Origin: Eucalyptus grandis
Lineage: Eukaryota > Streptophyta > Magnoliopsida > Myrtales > Myrtaceae
Direction of reading: 5' to 3'
NCBI RefSeq assembly: GCF_016545825.1
Contig: NC_052612.1
Location: forward strand, 47,661,738 to 47,725,737
Length of the DNA: 64,000 nt
The notes below the pieces were generated by a model. It was not told where the DNA came from. It saw only the letters and a program-made list of their open reading frames with translations, and made no database searches. A program made the translations under genes and the position numbers. Every line of letters starts with the position of its first letter. Position 1 is the first letter of the stretch. Shown piece by piece: positions 25,082-37,674 of the stretch.

Positions 25082-27047
25082 TCAAGCGCCTTTGAGTTCC
25101 TCGCCTCCAGTAGACTCGAAGTATTCACATGAGATGACCACTTCATTGAAGCTATGGAAATGCAACCCATACAACCAACAACGATGCTTGCGAGGTAAAG
25201 CCCGTATGAATAGCTTTATCATCTCTTCTTCGGCCAGCCGAGGGTAAGTTTGCATCATAAAAGCCTCCCACCTCCTTGCATATGCTTGGAAATCCTCCAT
25301 TGGTCTTCTTTCGAAGTGAACCAAGTTCGACAAGGCACTTCAATTCCAATCGGCTTTGATACTGAATCAGAATGCGAAGACAGCTTATTCCAATCTCTCA
25401 TGAGGTATATATCTGCTGTGATGAACCATTGTAATGCAGATCCCGTAAGACTCTCTTGGAAGGCCTGAGTTGTAAATGACATCGGGCCATAGTACCGACT
25501 CATTTCAGCATGGAAGTACTGCAAGTGGGCCACGGGGCAAGTCGTGCCATTATACTTGCGGAGATTAGGTATCCACATCTCTCCAGGGGTCACGATCCTA
25601 TGAGCGCAAGACGGGCTTGATGTATCTTGGTTAGGCCATTGGTTTTCCCACTGCATATCCGTTGTAGTGGTGAATTTTTCTGTTTCAGGGGAGTTGGATT
25701 CTACCGAGATTATCCCATTGCTTTCTTCTGGGTCAAAATTTCCGAACGAGGATAAAGTATTGAAGTTATCCTCATGGTTAGAGGACGAGCTTAGTACTTC
25801 GTTAGGATCGTAACGGATAAAGACGTATGCTTCTTCTTCTGACGGGCCTTCATCCCCGGATGAGAGTAGGAAACAGTTATACGATGAATCGTCAGTTTCA
25901 TTGTCGAAATAATGCTGGAAGTCCTTAGGATTGTATTATGGAGCCGGGAAGTCTTCAGGGTTGTCCTCTAGGGGATGGTAGCCTTCAAAGCTGTATTCTT
26001 GGGAATGTTCGAAGCTTTGGTGCGGTGGCTTGTCGGCAGATGCTGCATTGATCTGCTTAGGCTTTCTTTTCTTGGCTTCCGGTCCGGACCTTTTGAGTAA
26101 GGCCCTTCGTTTTTTGCCGGCTCGATTCTGTCAAAGGAAGTGAGAGACATTGGAGTTTCACTATCTGATTCACTTCCCAAGTTGATAGGGGTTGGTATTC
26201 TTTGGACCCTAGCTCTTGGAGTAAGCTTGGGGAGTTGTCCTGTCGTGCCCCGGTCTTGAACAGGCTCTGTGTCTTTGATCTCGTACAAAGGCTCCTTGCC
26301 TTTCCTAGTGAGAAATTTTCTAGTAACAAGATGTTGCTCAGCTGCCCATTTATCATGCAAGGCTTCATTGACATGCTCTTCTCCTATCCCAGCGACTAAC
26401 GGCTCCTCGTGCTTCGCGATCATCAGCTCTTCGTAGGGCAAGGTTATGTCAGGGCTGATGTCAATATCATATTCTTGGTAAAAAACATGAATTAGTTCCC
26501 TCCAGGTTTTAAGGGGACTAATCTTCCTAACAATGTACCATCGCAAGGCAGGGCTAGTCAAGCTCGATTGGTACGATTGAATCATCCTTCGGACCAAGTA
26601 GGCCTGCAGGTAGGTCTCTGGGCGGGAGGTATCAGCGTACCTTTCGCATTTAGGTGCTTTGAGCTCTTCAGGAATCTCAATGCCGGCGTAATTGGACAGG
26701 TCCATGGGATTATGCTCCTGCAGCTGGCTTAACATTTTCATGATCTTTTCAAACTGTCTATGGTACTGGCTATTTTCTGGCAAATTTGCAGGTGTCATGA
26801 CGGTGTTTGAGGCAACTATAGAGTTGGGCTCAGCTTGAGTGGATTTCATTTGTCTTGAGAGTTGTTGAAGGACAATGGGCATCTGTCCTACGCCGTCTTC
26901 AATGTTAATAAGGCAATTTTGTACATCATTCCGATCGGACCCTATTGCATGAGGCCATTCGCGGGTGATTGGTGGCCGGCGATTCATAATTACCTGCTCG
27001 TTGTGAAAACAATAAATGAGCACGAAAGTAAACAAAGATTGACCCAT
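25082..27047 (-). pseudogene. Ogre/Tat-type gag region, broken, with two gag-like modules
   Basis: Read leftwards, a 359-codon frame from 27047 contains a gag-like module with LTSPALRWYI and KTWRELIHVFYQEYDIDISP, the pattern of retrotransposon capsid domains. The frame then slips near 26000 and meets a TAA near 25940. An acidic linker continues to about 25660, and a second gag-like module follows. It contains KYNGTTCPVAHLQYF, ESLTGSALQWFI and, after one more frameshift at about 25255-25333, MEDFQAYARRWEAF and MIKLFIRALP. Gag would form the virus-like particle in the cytoplasm. Known Ogre/Tat gags normally have one such domain. There is no zinc knuckle and no pol after it. At least two frameshifts and one stop make it non-functional. 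Confidence 0.8.
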
Positions 27048-27269
27048 GGCAATGGTCTAACTGCTTTTTTATTTATCAAAAGAGGATTTGTAGACTGCCA
27101 GCTCCTAACACTTAAAACTTGAAATTGAAATGACGGGATGAAATACTAGATATTAAACAAAAGTCCATAAACAATGGGACAAAACTTTCACAATATTAAC
27201 ACTAAGGGGCACATGATTGCCAATTTATATGCGACGGGGAGTCTTGCGCTTGCGCGGATGCTTGCTTTC

Positions 27270-28526
27270 TTAGGCCGGCTCTGAGGTGTGCATCCAGTCA
27301 ATTCCCAAATCCCTCTCCATGAGTTCTGCTTGCTCGTGCTGGCTGCTCTCGCTGACTGAGTGAGGGACTAATGGCTTCCATTTTGTCGGGATGCGATGGT
27401 TGTGGATGTAGGACATGGAGGCGTGGTGGGCTTTTTCTTCTCCCTCAAGCCCCCGCAGTACCACGATCCTTTTGCGATGGCACTTGTCCCAGGTTTCCTC
27501 AGCAATAGAAATTTCGATTGCGTAGTCACGGCTTGTGTTGAAAAGAACTGGAGGGATCATCTTCTTGAAAGGCGGTGGGATCTCTTGAAGGGCTCCATAT
27601 TGTCGTGCTACTCAATACGGGTAATAGGGAATGGCGCCGGTGAGGCCGAGCAATGGAATTGGGCGGGTGCGTATGAAACCAAAGCGAGCTCTCTTTTTAT
27701 GGAACCAACCAGCACACCATTGGAATGCCTCAGGAGCTGGGTCTCTTAGGAAGTTTACCTAATTTAAACAGCTTTGATTGGGAATGTATGGTCCTAGAAC
27801 CATAAATTTTTGTAACGGATTTTCGAAAGCATTTGTTTCGCACGATCGCATGAGGTCTCGAAATTCGCTTAGGTGAGAAAAGAACTAGACTTGTAAAATT
27901 TCAGGAGAGGCTTGCATGATTTTCTCCGAGTTTTCTTTAAAACGATTAAAAGACAAGAATGTTTCAGTTAAAATCATGTTGACATAATTCCCTCCTCTCA
28001 AGATTTGATCAACTATCCATGCCATCTTAGGACTTATGGCATTTCTTTGATGGGGGAAAACGATGAGCCCGAAAAAAGGCCAGGAGGAAAATCTCACTTT
28101 TTGGGTCATAGGCTGGTTTTGAAAACATGCATTCATGAATTCTAGAGGGCATATATTATGGTTGTTTTCAAGAATTTGTCTCATGACATGGATTTCAGTT
28201 TCTAAAAGTCGCGCTAACCCACGCCATGGGAGGGCGCCTGTCGATGGCCTGACAAGCTTTTTCTTGAGAGGCATTCCAGTGATGATGCTGTATTCTTCCA
28301 GGGTTGGGGTTAGCTCAAACCTACCGAATATAAAAGTAATCGTCTTCGGGCACCAGAAATGTGCCATGGCTTGTATGACTTCATGGCGAACAGTGATTTT
28401 GATCAACGATAGGAGATGACCGACTTTGGCCTTCACACGCTCTTGGGCAAATTGATCTAATTGACCCCACCATCTGAAGAGTTCTGCCTTGGGAGTAGGA
28501 ATGAACTGGATATCGTCTTTCCCCAT
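27270..28526 (-). pseudogene. Ogre-type ORF1 (plant mobile-domain-like, DUF7745 type), broken
   Basis: A 213-codon frame from 28526 to 27885 has FELTPTLEEYSIITG and AMAHFWCPKTITFIFGRFE. This is the signature of the extra protein encoded upstream of gag in Ogre elements and related to plant mobile domains. After a frame change the protein continues leftwards from about 27750 with FQWCAGWFHKKRARFGFIRT and PLLGLTGAIPYYPY. A stop follows, and then a 96-codon frame ends at 27270. The function of ORF1 is not known. Its place between the primer-binding side and gag supports the Ogre assignment. The gap between ORF1 and gag is about 220 bp. Breaks show it is not functional. Confidence 0.78.
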
Positions 28527-28848
28527 CGCATATAAACTGGGACTTGAAAAGCTTATCCTAAATTGCCATGGGCCAAATAAAAAGACTGAGTAACAGTAAA
28601 GAAATCATTTTGCTTTTAAAGAAAAATGGCAAGCACAAAGACATGTGCATGGGACGTACGGCTCGATTTCTAACTGAGAAGGATTGGTGAGATTAAAAGG
28701 ATATTCGCCCGTCGCAGTCTCGCGTTCGAGGTCGTATCTTTCTTAACACCATCCTAGAAATCCTATGGCGGCCCAGGTCCGGCGGCCGGGTTGTGTGTGC
28801 CATGTGTAATGCTAAAACATTTAAGGATGCACAGCAGTTTATAATCAC

Positions 28849-31655
28849 TGTCGCGACCCAATTTTTTCGAGGGGTGAACCACCTATGGTTTGGCTAATGG
28901 ATTGTTAAGCCTAGACTTAACTCGGGCTCTCCCAAGCCCATACCAATTCGCGACTTAGGTTCGAATTCTTAACATGCAAATTGATTTTTATTTAGGAGTC
29001 GCCACTAATCAGTTTATGGTAGGTCGATTAGACACCTAAGTAAAATAATGGGAGAATTACTTTACTCCTACGAACCAGAGACTAAGGATACGGGGACTTG
29101 ATTACATTAGATTTCTCTAATGCCCTTTCGGTACCATTCTTTTAATTTCAAAAATGTTTTTGCAGGCAACTTGAATTGATTTTAAATCTATTTTCCTAAC
29201 ATGTAAGGTTATCATACGGGTGCGCAAACCACCAATTTAACATCCAAGAAAGCAATGAATAAATTGCAGGACTTACCTCATAGCAACGAAAGTATCTGCA
29301 TTGTTAGATCAGAATTCACATCAACAATCCTAGATATGATTTCTAATTAACACGCAATTTTTTTGTTTTGTTTTCACTTAATTAATGAAAATCATGCAAT
29401 ATGCAATGCATGCCACTAATTTAACATGAAATGATATGACATGTCAACATGACTTAGCTATATGACCTAAGCAATATGACATAACTAAGCATGTAGTCTA
29501 TCCTAAGCATGAGATGATTTATTCTAAATAATTTTTTTATTTTCCATGAGATTCGAAATTAAAGAAATGCAACACTTAAATATGCAATCTAAATTAATCT
29601 AATGACCTAATTCTAACGACGGGCAATTTCTAATTAAATGCATCTAACAAAAATCACTAAATGACGTGCATTGTATGAATCTAATTCTATATGACGTGCA
29701 CCTGGTTTTTATTCTAAATAAGCATGCAATTTATTCTAATATGCAATGACGTATAAAGAATGTCCTAATTCTACATGACATATGCGTGATGACCTTTTTT
29801 GTGTTTTTGTTTTATTAAAGTTTTCACATAATTAACATGCAATTCAAATAAAAAACTAACAACCTAAATGAATGCACTTTCTTTTTTGGATTTTTTATTT
29901 AAAAATTTATAATAAGATTGCAATCCTAAATATGCAGGATGACAACAAACCTAATCCTAATTAAGATTTTTTGATTTTTTTTGATTTTTTATTTTACAAA
30001 AATAAGATTTGACTCAACCAACTCGACGATAGCAAATCAAACAAAAGATAAGATTGATAGCCAAAAATTGACGAACCATATCTCGCGCATGAGATCGGAT
30101 TGGTCAATTTTAAATTAAAATCGCAAATCGAATCTCGGGCTTGAGATTAGATTGTCGATTTTTATAAGGGATTGCGAGTCGGATTTCGGGCGCGAAAATC
30201 GACCGTCAATCCCTAGCTTGAGGGACTATTTCATATTGGGATATCAATGAACAATTCCACTAACACAGAATATTAAAAATAAAGTAAAATAAAAGAAAAG
30301 AAAAACCACCTAATCAGATTTTCTTTTTCTTTTTCTGTTTTTCTTCTTTTCCAGACACCGCTCGTGGATTTCCAAGGGGAGAGGTTGTCGGTCCGGCAAG
30401 AGGAACTCCGGCAAGGGTGAACCGGCGGCGGCAAGTGGTGAAGAGGTGAATCGGCGGTGGGGGAGCGCACGGAGGTGAGTCGGCGGTGGCTTCGCGGCGT
30501 GGTGGTGCGGTGCTCGCCGGGCGTCGGCGCAGGGCTGTCCGTCGGGCTTCTAGCAAAAGGCAGCAAGAGGCCTTGGGTAGCTACGATGAGGAGCTCCGGC
30601 GTCTGATTCGGGCTGTTGGGCGCGGTGTCCGGCGAGAGGATCGAATCGGGGCAATCGTGAACGAAACGACGGTGCGGTGTCCGGCGAGCAGGGGAATCGA
30701 GTCGCAGCGCGGGCTCCTGTGGGTCGCTCGGGCGGCGCAAATCGTGGTCAGATCAGGGGCGGCAACAGCGTCGCGGTAGTGGCTGGCGACTGGACGCGGG
30801 CGGCGCAAGGGCGGCGGTGCACGGCAACTCAGCAGGCAGCGTCGGGCACCGAGTCGAACAGAGGCCGAAGGCGCAACCCGGAGAAGATTTGCTGGTGGAG
30901 CGGCGGTGGGGCTGTGCGAGGGCGATGAGCGAGAGGAGCATGGCGACCTGGGAGAGCGTCCGGTTGCGGACGCGGGCGGCAAGGGTGAGGAAGACGATGA
31001 ACAAAACGCCCCTCACCCCGCCGGTTGTACTTTGCTTCGCTTCACTTTTTCACTTTTCAATTTTGGCTTTTTCCTTTTCTCTTTTGTTTTCGTGCGGGGT
31101 TCTTAGAAGAACGAAGAGAAGACCAAGGAAAAGCTTTTCTTTCGGTGGAATTTTTACCTAGCCGTCGAGAAGAAGAAAAAAAACTCCCTAAACCCCTCGC
31201 AAGCACGGCCTTTTATAGGGAAGGGAATTGGATTTTCAAATTCTTCATCGAATCAACCTTCGCAAATCTTTTTAACAAAATTCATCTCATATTGATAAGT
31301 ATTCGAGATCAAGATGAAATTTTTCTAAATCCAAATCTTTTAAAGACAAATCGCAATTTTTTTTACTCATCTGCCCTATCCAAAAAGATTCATATCTCGG
31401 AAAAATTTTAAAATATTATATTCCCACAAGATAATTTTTAATTATTAAAAAGCACGGGCTTGGGCCAACTCGTTCGCTTCATGGGCCCGATCCATCTAAT
31501 TTGAATATATTCGCCACCGGTCCAATAAAATGCAAAAATGCAAAAAACAAAATAAATGCAACTTAAATCTATATGCTATGCAATTAATAAAATTAACCCC
31601 TAATTTCCTATGCAATAAATAAATAAATTAAATCATCAAAATTTAGGTGTCAACA
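28849..31655 (-). repeat. 3' LTR of the inner element
   Basis: The LTR runs from TGTCGCGACC to GGTGTCAACA on the plus strand, 2807 bp. It has an AT-rich part with many ATGCA words (29340-29900), a GC-rich part (30360-31020) and a minus-strand TATA-like word CCTATAAAAGG at 31209-31219. Open frames in the GC-rich part are shadows of base composition. Confidence 0.85.
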
Positions 31656-31667
31656 AGCCCCCTCTTT
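31656..31667 (-). promoter_or_regulatory. Polypurine tract of the inner element
   Basis: The minus-strand purine run AAAGAGGGGGCT abuts the 3' LTR, as at 18611-18623 in the outer element. It fixes the direction of the element. Confidence 0.72.
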
Positions 31668-31989
31668 GAAGGTGAGTTCAGAGGTTGCATTCAAAGATAA
31701 ATTGAAACCTAAATTTTGACCATGCACATGCATTGAATGACTTGATTTTTTATTTTTTATTTTTTTTTTCCGGAAAATGAATTCCATTTTAAAAATGCAA
31801 TTAACATGATGCATGAAAATGCTAATGCAAATGCATGATGTGAAAGGAAAGAGCGTACCTACAATTACTTACCAATCGTGCGGTAGAGCATCTTGAGGTA
31901 CATGATAAGTCCCTGTTTACTCTACAAGTACCTAACTCTCACTCAGGTCCCTTGAAAAGCGTAACAGGTAATAGATTGAGACATTGAGA

Positions 31990-32840
31990 TTGAGAAGAAC
32001 ATTCACATCCAAAGTGAAATGTTCAAAGAATTGAGTTGAGACATCCGCATCCGACTAAGATGTCAAAAATTTTGAACTCGAAATACCTAGATCCAAACTA
32101 AGGTATAACAAGAAGGATCGAAAAACATTCACATCCGTGAGTGAAATGTTCAACGAAAAGAATTAAGACATCCAGATCCGTGACCGAGATGTCAAGAGTT
32201 CTCAATTCGAAACACCTAGATCCGAGACTAAGGTATAACGAGAAATGTTGAAAAAAAACATTCACATCCAAAGTGAAATGTTTGGACAAAAATAATTAGG
32301 ACATCCAGATCCAAGACTGAGATGTCGAAATTTTGGAAATCGAAATGCCTAGATCCAGACAGGTATACAAGAATAATTGAAAACATTCACATCCAGAGTG
32401 AAATGTTTGAATGAAATAATCAAGACATCCGAGCGACCGAGATGTCAAGAGTTTGGGACTTGAAATACCTAGATCCGGACTAAGGTATAACAAGGAAGAT
32501 CGAAGAACATTCACATCCGAGTGAAATGCTCTAACGAAAATAATCAAGACATCCGGTCCGACAGAGATGTCATGATTTTGAAGCTCGAAATACCTAGATC
32601 CCACTAAGGTGTAACGAGAAAGATCGAAGAACATTCACATCCAGAGTGAAATGTTCAATGAAAAGAATCAAGACATCCGGTCCGCATGCAGATGTCATGA
32701 TTTTTTAAAACTCGAAATACCTAGATCCAAACTAAGATATAACGAGAAAGATAGAAGAACATTCACATCCAGTGAAATGTTCAATGAAAAGAATGGAGAC
32801 ATCCGATCCAAACCGAGATGTCTAATTTTTTGGAAAATGA
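31990..32840 (-). repeat. Array 5: seven ~120-bp units, three hairpins per unit
   Basis: Each unit carries three self-complementary words. They are GAACATTCAC with GTG-A-AATGTTC (a 10-bp stem with one bulged A; 31997-32024), GACATC/GATGTC (32040-32064), and ATACCT/AGGTAT (for example 32465-32488). Loops are 6 to 13 nt and usually contain ATCC. One unit (about 32341-32365) has ATGCCT with AGGTAT, a G-T wobble instead of a mismatch. There is no coding signal. Confidence 0.85.
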
Positions 32841-32914
32841 TAAAGAAACTTACCTGGGAATATCTTACCTTCAAGGAGGGTAGAGTAATTCAAGATAGTT
32901 GGTGTTACATGTCC

Positions 32915-33440
32915 AGACTCGTACCTTCTACGGTCGCCCGAATAGTAACATGACTTTGCAAAGACACTGCTTCCTAGGACCCGTACCATTCTACTACGCC
33001 CAAAGATGACAAGTTGTTTGATTGTGTCTAGGACCCGTACCATTCTACGGTTGCCTAAACGGGATTTACCTTTCAAGACCCGTACCATTCTACTACGCCC
33101 GAATAGGGAAATAGGTTTTGTCTAGGACCCGTTCTATTCTACGGTCACCTAAACGGGGTTTACCTTCCAGACCCGTACCATTCTACTGGCCGCCCGAATA
33201 GGAAATAGATGTTGTTTAGGACCCGTTCTATTCTACGGTCACCTAAACAGGGGTTTACTTTCCAGACCCGTACCATTCTACTCTGCCCGAATAAGGAATA
33301 GGTGTTGTCAAGGATTCGTACCATTCTACGGTCACCTAGACTAAGGTTTTGCTTGGCTAGGACCCGAACCATTCTTCGGTCGCCCAACCTTGCGGCAGAA
33401 ATCATCCGACCAGGACCCGAACCATTCTTCGGTCGCCTTA
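32915..33440 (-). repeat. Array 6: ~48-bp units with CCGTA/TACGG or CCGAA/TTCGG hairpins
   Basis: About eleven units start with GGACCCG. Several form CCGTA/TACGG around CCATTC (for example 33035-33050), the counterpart of the CCGAA/TTCGG hairpin of array 1. The last two units (33364-33379 and about 33416-33431) are of the CCGAA/TTCGG kind. Other units are degraded (for example CTACTACGCC instead of CTACGG). The mixture inside one array suggests exchange between the two element families or a common ancestor with both types. Confidence 0.8.
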
Positions 33441-36400
33441 ATCGATTGAATCGGAGGAAAAATCTTTGGGGGACAACTCCATTGAGTGTCGATAAAGGAC
33501 TCGGGCTACGAAAGCACGCCAAAGTTGATATAATTGGACAGCTTGACCAAGTCAAGTGTCGATGCACTTGAGAGAGAATACATGCACAATGACAAGTATT
33601 TTAGAGTATGGTAGAGATATACTTACGGTGATATCTTCGTTTCTTGGAGAAAAACGTCTTTTGGAATTTAGATATCCCGTGAAGGTCTTTCACTCTTGGT
33701 GGAGATTTCTCATCTCCTAATATCATGAAACATTCTTGAAAGGAACTTGAATTACCCGTCGACATGATTTAAAGCAAAAGCGATATGCATTCATCAAAGA
33801 GATAGACAATCTGAGCTACTCTAGAATGCACATTTCAAAATTCAAGGGTTCATGCATAATGACTTTACCATATTTGCATCACCAAAATTTCAACATGAGA
33901 TAATTGTCGTTCAAGATAATGACATAGATTTCTTAAAAATGCTAAATGAGAGACTTTCGGTTAGAAAGGACTTTCACTCCTCTCATTCAGAATGTCTATT
34001 TTATGAGAATTACTCAATCTTACTATCATCATACCAACAAGGGTCCAAGTATTCTCGCAAGCGGTACGACCTACCAATCCGAGAGGTCTTTAATAAGGAC
34101 CGTAATGTAGGTTTGGTCAATGGCTTAACAAAGGGACTCTTTGAGTCAAGGCTATTGAAAGAAGCCGCAATCATCTCCGGTTTACAAGTCAAGAACCCCG
34201 CAAAATGAGAAAGAAATGATCTTGCTCGCACTCCTTCAAGCGATGTTTAAAACATGTGAACCTCTATGTTAACTCAAGTGCCCTAATCTGAAGAGACTTT
34301 GTAAGGGACGTAACATAGGTTAGGTTCATGGGTTGAGAAATGAAAGGATCATCGTGCTCAAAATGTGTGTAAAGGGGTGAAAGTTGGTGATCATCTTGGC
34401 ATTGCCACCTTTTTTTTATCATCTGGGGATTGTCTTCATGAAATGCCCCATTGATTGTAAAACTCAACTTTTGAGTTCTTTGAGTATTGCTCCATTGGAG
34501 ATACAATTCTTGCAATTGAGAGTCACCTTATCTTGACTCTCTTTTTTCATCTATGGGCATTGGCCTTGCTTTTACCAAGCACACCGCTTTTCATGCCCCT
34601 AGCTCTTATTCATTTTTTTTTTTCTTTTTTTTTTCATGGGCATTGGCCTTGCTTTTACTAGGCACATTGCTTTTTTTCATGCCCCTTACTTCTATTTTTG
34701 GATTCAATTCTTACGCACAATGCATGCATCAAGCAATTACACTTTGAATGACATTCAAACTTTCAAAGGTCTTCATCTGTCTCTTGCCTTGCCCCAGTGT
34801 GGGGGATGATCACCAACTGGGTTTAAAAGAAATGAAATTGCAGGCTCAAGTGGGCTATGCAAAGGATATAAGTATGAAGGATAGAGAAAGAAATGCTCTT
34901 CGTCATCCTAAGGCACTTAAATTACCACATGGATTCAATGTAATAGCATGACAAGAAGATTGATGCAAGTGAGAGCAAGAAAATTTCAATCCATTTTCTC
35001 CACCTTATGGTATCGTCTTACCCTCCAATTTGCCCCGATGTGGGGTGGTTCTTGATAGGGGTAATTTGAAAGAAAATCTTCACAAGTGTATAAGGCTCAA
35101 AGTGGTTAAGCAATGGATCACCCGTTGTGTTTTTAGGATAGAGAAATGAATTGCCTCATCATTTCGGTTATCGTACCTTTGCGAGAGAACTTTACCTTGC
35201 GGATATGGAACTTCCTACACTCATCTCACAAGTGTATCAAGTGTATAAGTATGGGATTGTGTATAGGATAAGGCTTGCCTTTCATCATCCCGATACGTCT
35301 CATTCAGCATTCTTAAGCATTGAAGTCACTCCATTAAATTGTCTATCTTGACAAATCTCCACATGAAATTGGTGAGCTAAATCAATATGAAAATTCTCTT
35401 TTCAAAAGAGTCCAGCAACTTTAAGATGAAAAGTGTTTGTGACTTCAACACAAACAATTTATTGCACTCAAAACATGGTTTTCAGCATTCATTCAAGGAG
35501 TTGTCCCATGGAGGGATTGTTGTCAAGAATGGATGTCCCGAGATTGAAAATCCGCTTTTAATTTGATGAATGCTCCATTCTTGCTTTTGCCCTTGCACAA
35601 GAGAACGTGCATGAATAGGATACTATGCAACTCAAAGTAAATTCAAATTGCACAACCATTTTGGCTTGGATCGAGATTTTGTCTCAGTCATGTCACTATA
35701 GAATTTGTAGTGCCCCCAATTCGTCATCCGTAAAGGAAAAGAATGAAAGCGTCATCTCCCAAAATTATTTATGTTCAAAGACGAGATGTACCTCTTTCAC
35801 CAAAGATGGATGATCCTCTCTTAACTTGCCCCTCATTTAATGGGCAAGAATGAAAATTCCGTCAAGCATGGAAATGGAACACACTTTGTTTGGCTCTTCA
35901 AGATGGATATTTCAAGTAGTATCGAGATGTGACCGACATTAACTCTTTAGAAACTTGTTGAGTAACAATTGAACCAATTGCAACCTGATGTGCCTTTTTC
36001 AAATGCTTTCTTATCGGGTCAAGAAAGTAATGCTCTGAAACATAAAGTAAATGAGTCAGAAAATTAAACAAGGCTAATCTAATGCATGCTTTTTGGAAAC
36101 GGCTTGAAAAATGATCTTTTTTTTGTTCTTTTGGATTTTTTTTTGGATGAGGAAGCATGAAGAAGCCCAGTCCTCAGAATTCTCCTTGGACGATATTTTC
36201 TTTTCATTGTTGGATATCGTCACTGGGCTAGTTTGGTGTACCTCATCATGTCCTCAAAACAAAACTTGTAATTCTATTGATATTCATCAATCAAATTACA
36301 TTTATTGGAATGTAATGCTCAAGCACATAAGAAATTGAAATCAATCCCTAAAAAGCAATAAGAATTCCCATGCAGGGGAAGGTGCATGCCCCTAATTAAA

Positions 36401-37651
36401 TAAGGAAATTGAACTACTTAAGACCATGAATCATGTGTACTTGAATTCTTCACCTTCTTGATCTTACATGCAAGCCCTTCAGGTTTGATATTCTTCCATA
36501 GATATGTTGCTACCCTCTTCATGATGGCATCAAATTCGACTACCTCTAGAAAATGAGACAATTCAAAAGGTCTTCTTGGCTCTCTTTTTGGAGTTGCAAT
36601 TTCTCACTAAAGATAAATCGCAGCACTTTTGCTTGACGAGATAAGCTCTTCTTTTATTTGTCATTTTAGCTCTCAATCATGAACAGATGGGTGAGCGGAT
36701 CGTTCCATATTCACCTAATTCAAATAAACGGGAACATGTAAGCATGAGGATAAATAGAAAGTCGATCCATGACAATGATCTAATCGATTTTTTCCATTTT
36801 TTTCATTTATTCATGAAAAGTTCTTCCAAGAAGGGCATTTCCTAAAAATGGACTAGGAAAATAAAGATAGACACTCTAACAAGACCAAATTTCCTAAACA
36901 TGAATTGAAAACAAATTCTCCAAAGTTTTTTTTTTAAAATGCATCATTCCCTAGCAATTTCTCATTTCATTTCCAATTGACAAATGAATCAAATCAATGA
37001 TTGACCTAGATTGTCATGGACGGACCAAAAGCATGACAAAATAAATTGCATGGTATAGGGATAGAAGACTTACTTCACCAAGGAAAATCAATGGCAATCA
37101 CATAGACATGCGTATGATAAGTGGTTCGATTTCTAATCTATAAGGCTTATCAAAGTGAAGCCACAAGGATGATCAGACAAGCCACGGGCTTGTGGACTAT
37201 GTCGAGTCCTCATGACTCCGGCTTGGTCAAAGAGCCGACCAGTCGCGAGCATGCAGACCGAGGTGGGTACTCTTGACACCATGAAAGAAATTTCGGATTG
37301 AGATGGGCAACTCGTGCGCGAGCATGCGGCCGAAGTGGTATCCATCTCAATACCATCTTAAAATGATCCTATGCGGCGGAGTCCGGCGGCAGGTGTGTGT
37401 GCAAAGTGTAGTGATAAATGCAAGGCATGCATGACAATTTATATCAAGCAGCACTTCATATATGAAAGTAAACCATACATTCCTACACCTCCCTCGCATA
37501 ACAAAGGTTAGCAAACACTTCCCTATACCTCACAATCTCGCAAGAACATTTAACACCTAAATGTTAGTGACGTACTGGAATCCTCGCTGCAAACAAAAGC
37601 ATTTTTCAAAAAAGAAAATTGGCCTAAGTCCACTAAGAATTTCAACTCAAG
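33441..37651 (-). other. Remaining internal region of the inner element, noncoding
   Basis: This region is collinear with 21.7-25 kb of the outer element. Hairpin words include GGAGAT/ATCTCC (33701-33717), GTGAA/TTCAC (33679-33693) and two units with GGGCAT/ATGCCC arms (34555-34598 and 34638-34684). A short minus frame at about 36418-36603 reads with coding-like composition (FELSHFLEVVEFDAIMKRVA) but matches no family I know; it may be a last piece of a gag-side protein. The stretch 37130-37430 corresponds to the leader at 28670-28820 of the outer element. Confidence 0.6.
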
Positions 37652-37669
37652 TCCAAATGTGAGTCGCCA
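37652..37669 (-). promoter_or_regulatory. Degenerate primer-binding site of the inner element
   Basis: On the minus strand the site starts TGGCGACTC and matches the outer element's tRNA-Arg-type site at 13 of 18 positions by eye. It is separated from the LTR by 5 bases. The first nine bases, which pair with the tRNA 3' end, are unchanged. Confidence 0.6.
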
Positions 37670-37674
37670 AGTCA

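Noticed and set aside
28135..28419. 94-codon plus-strand frame
   Set aside because: Antisense of the ORF1 remnant, which has the recognisable motifs on the minus strand.
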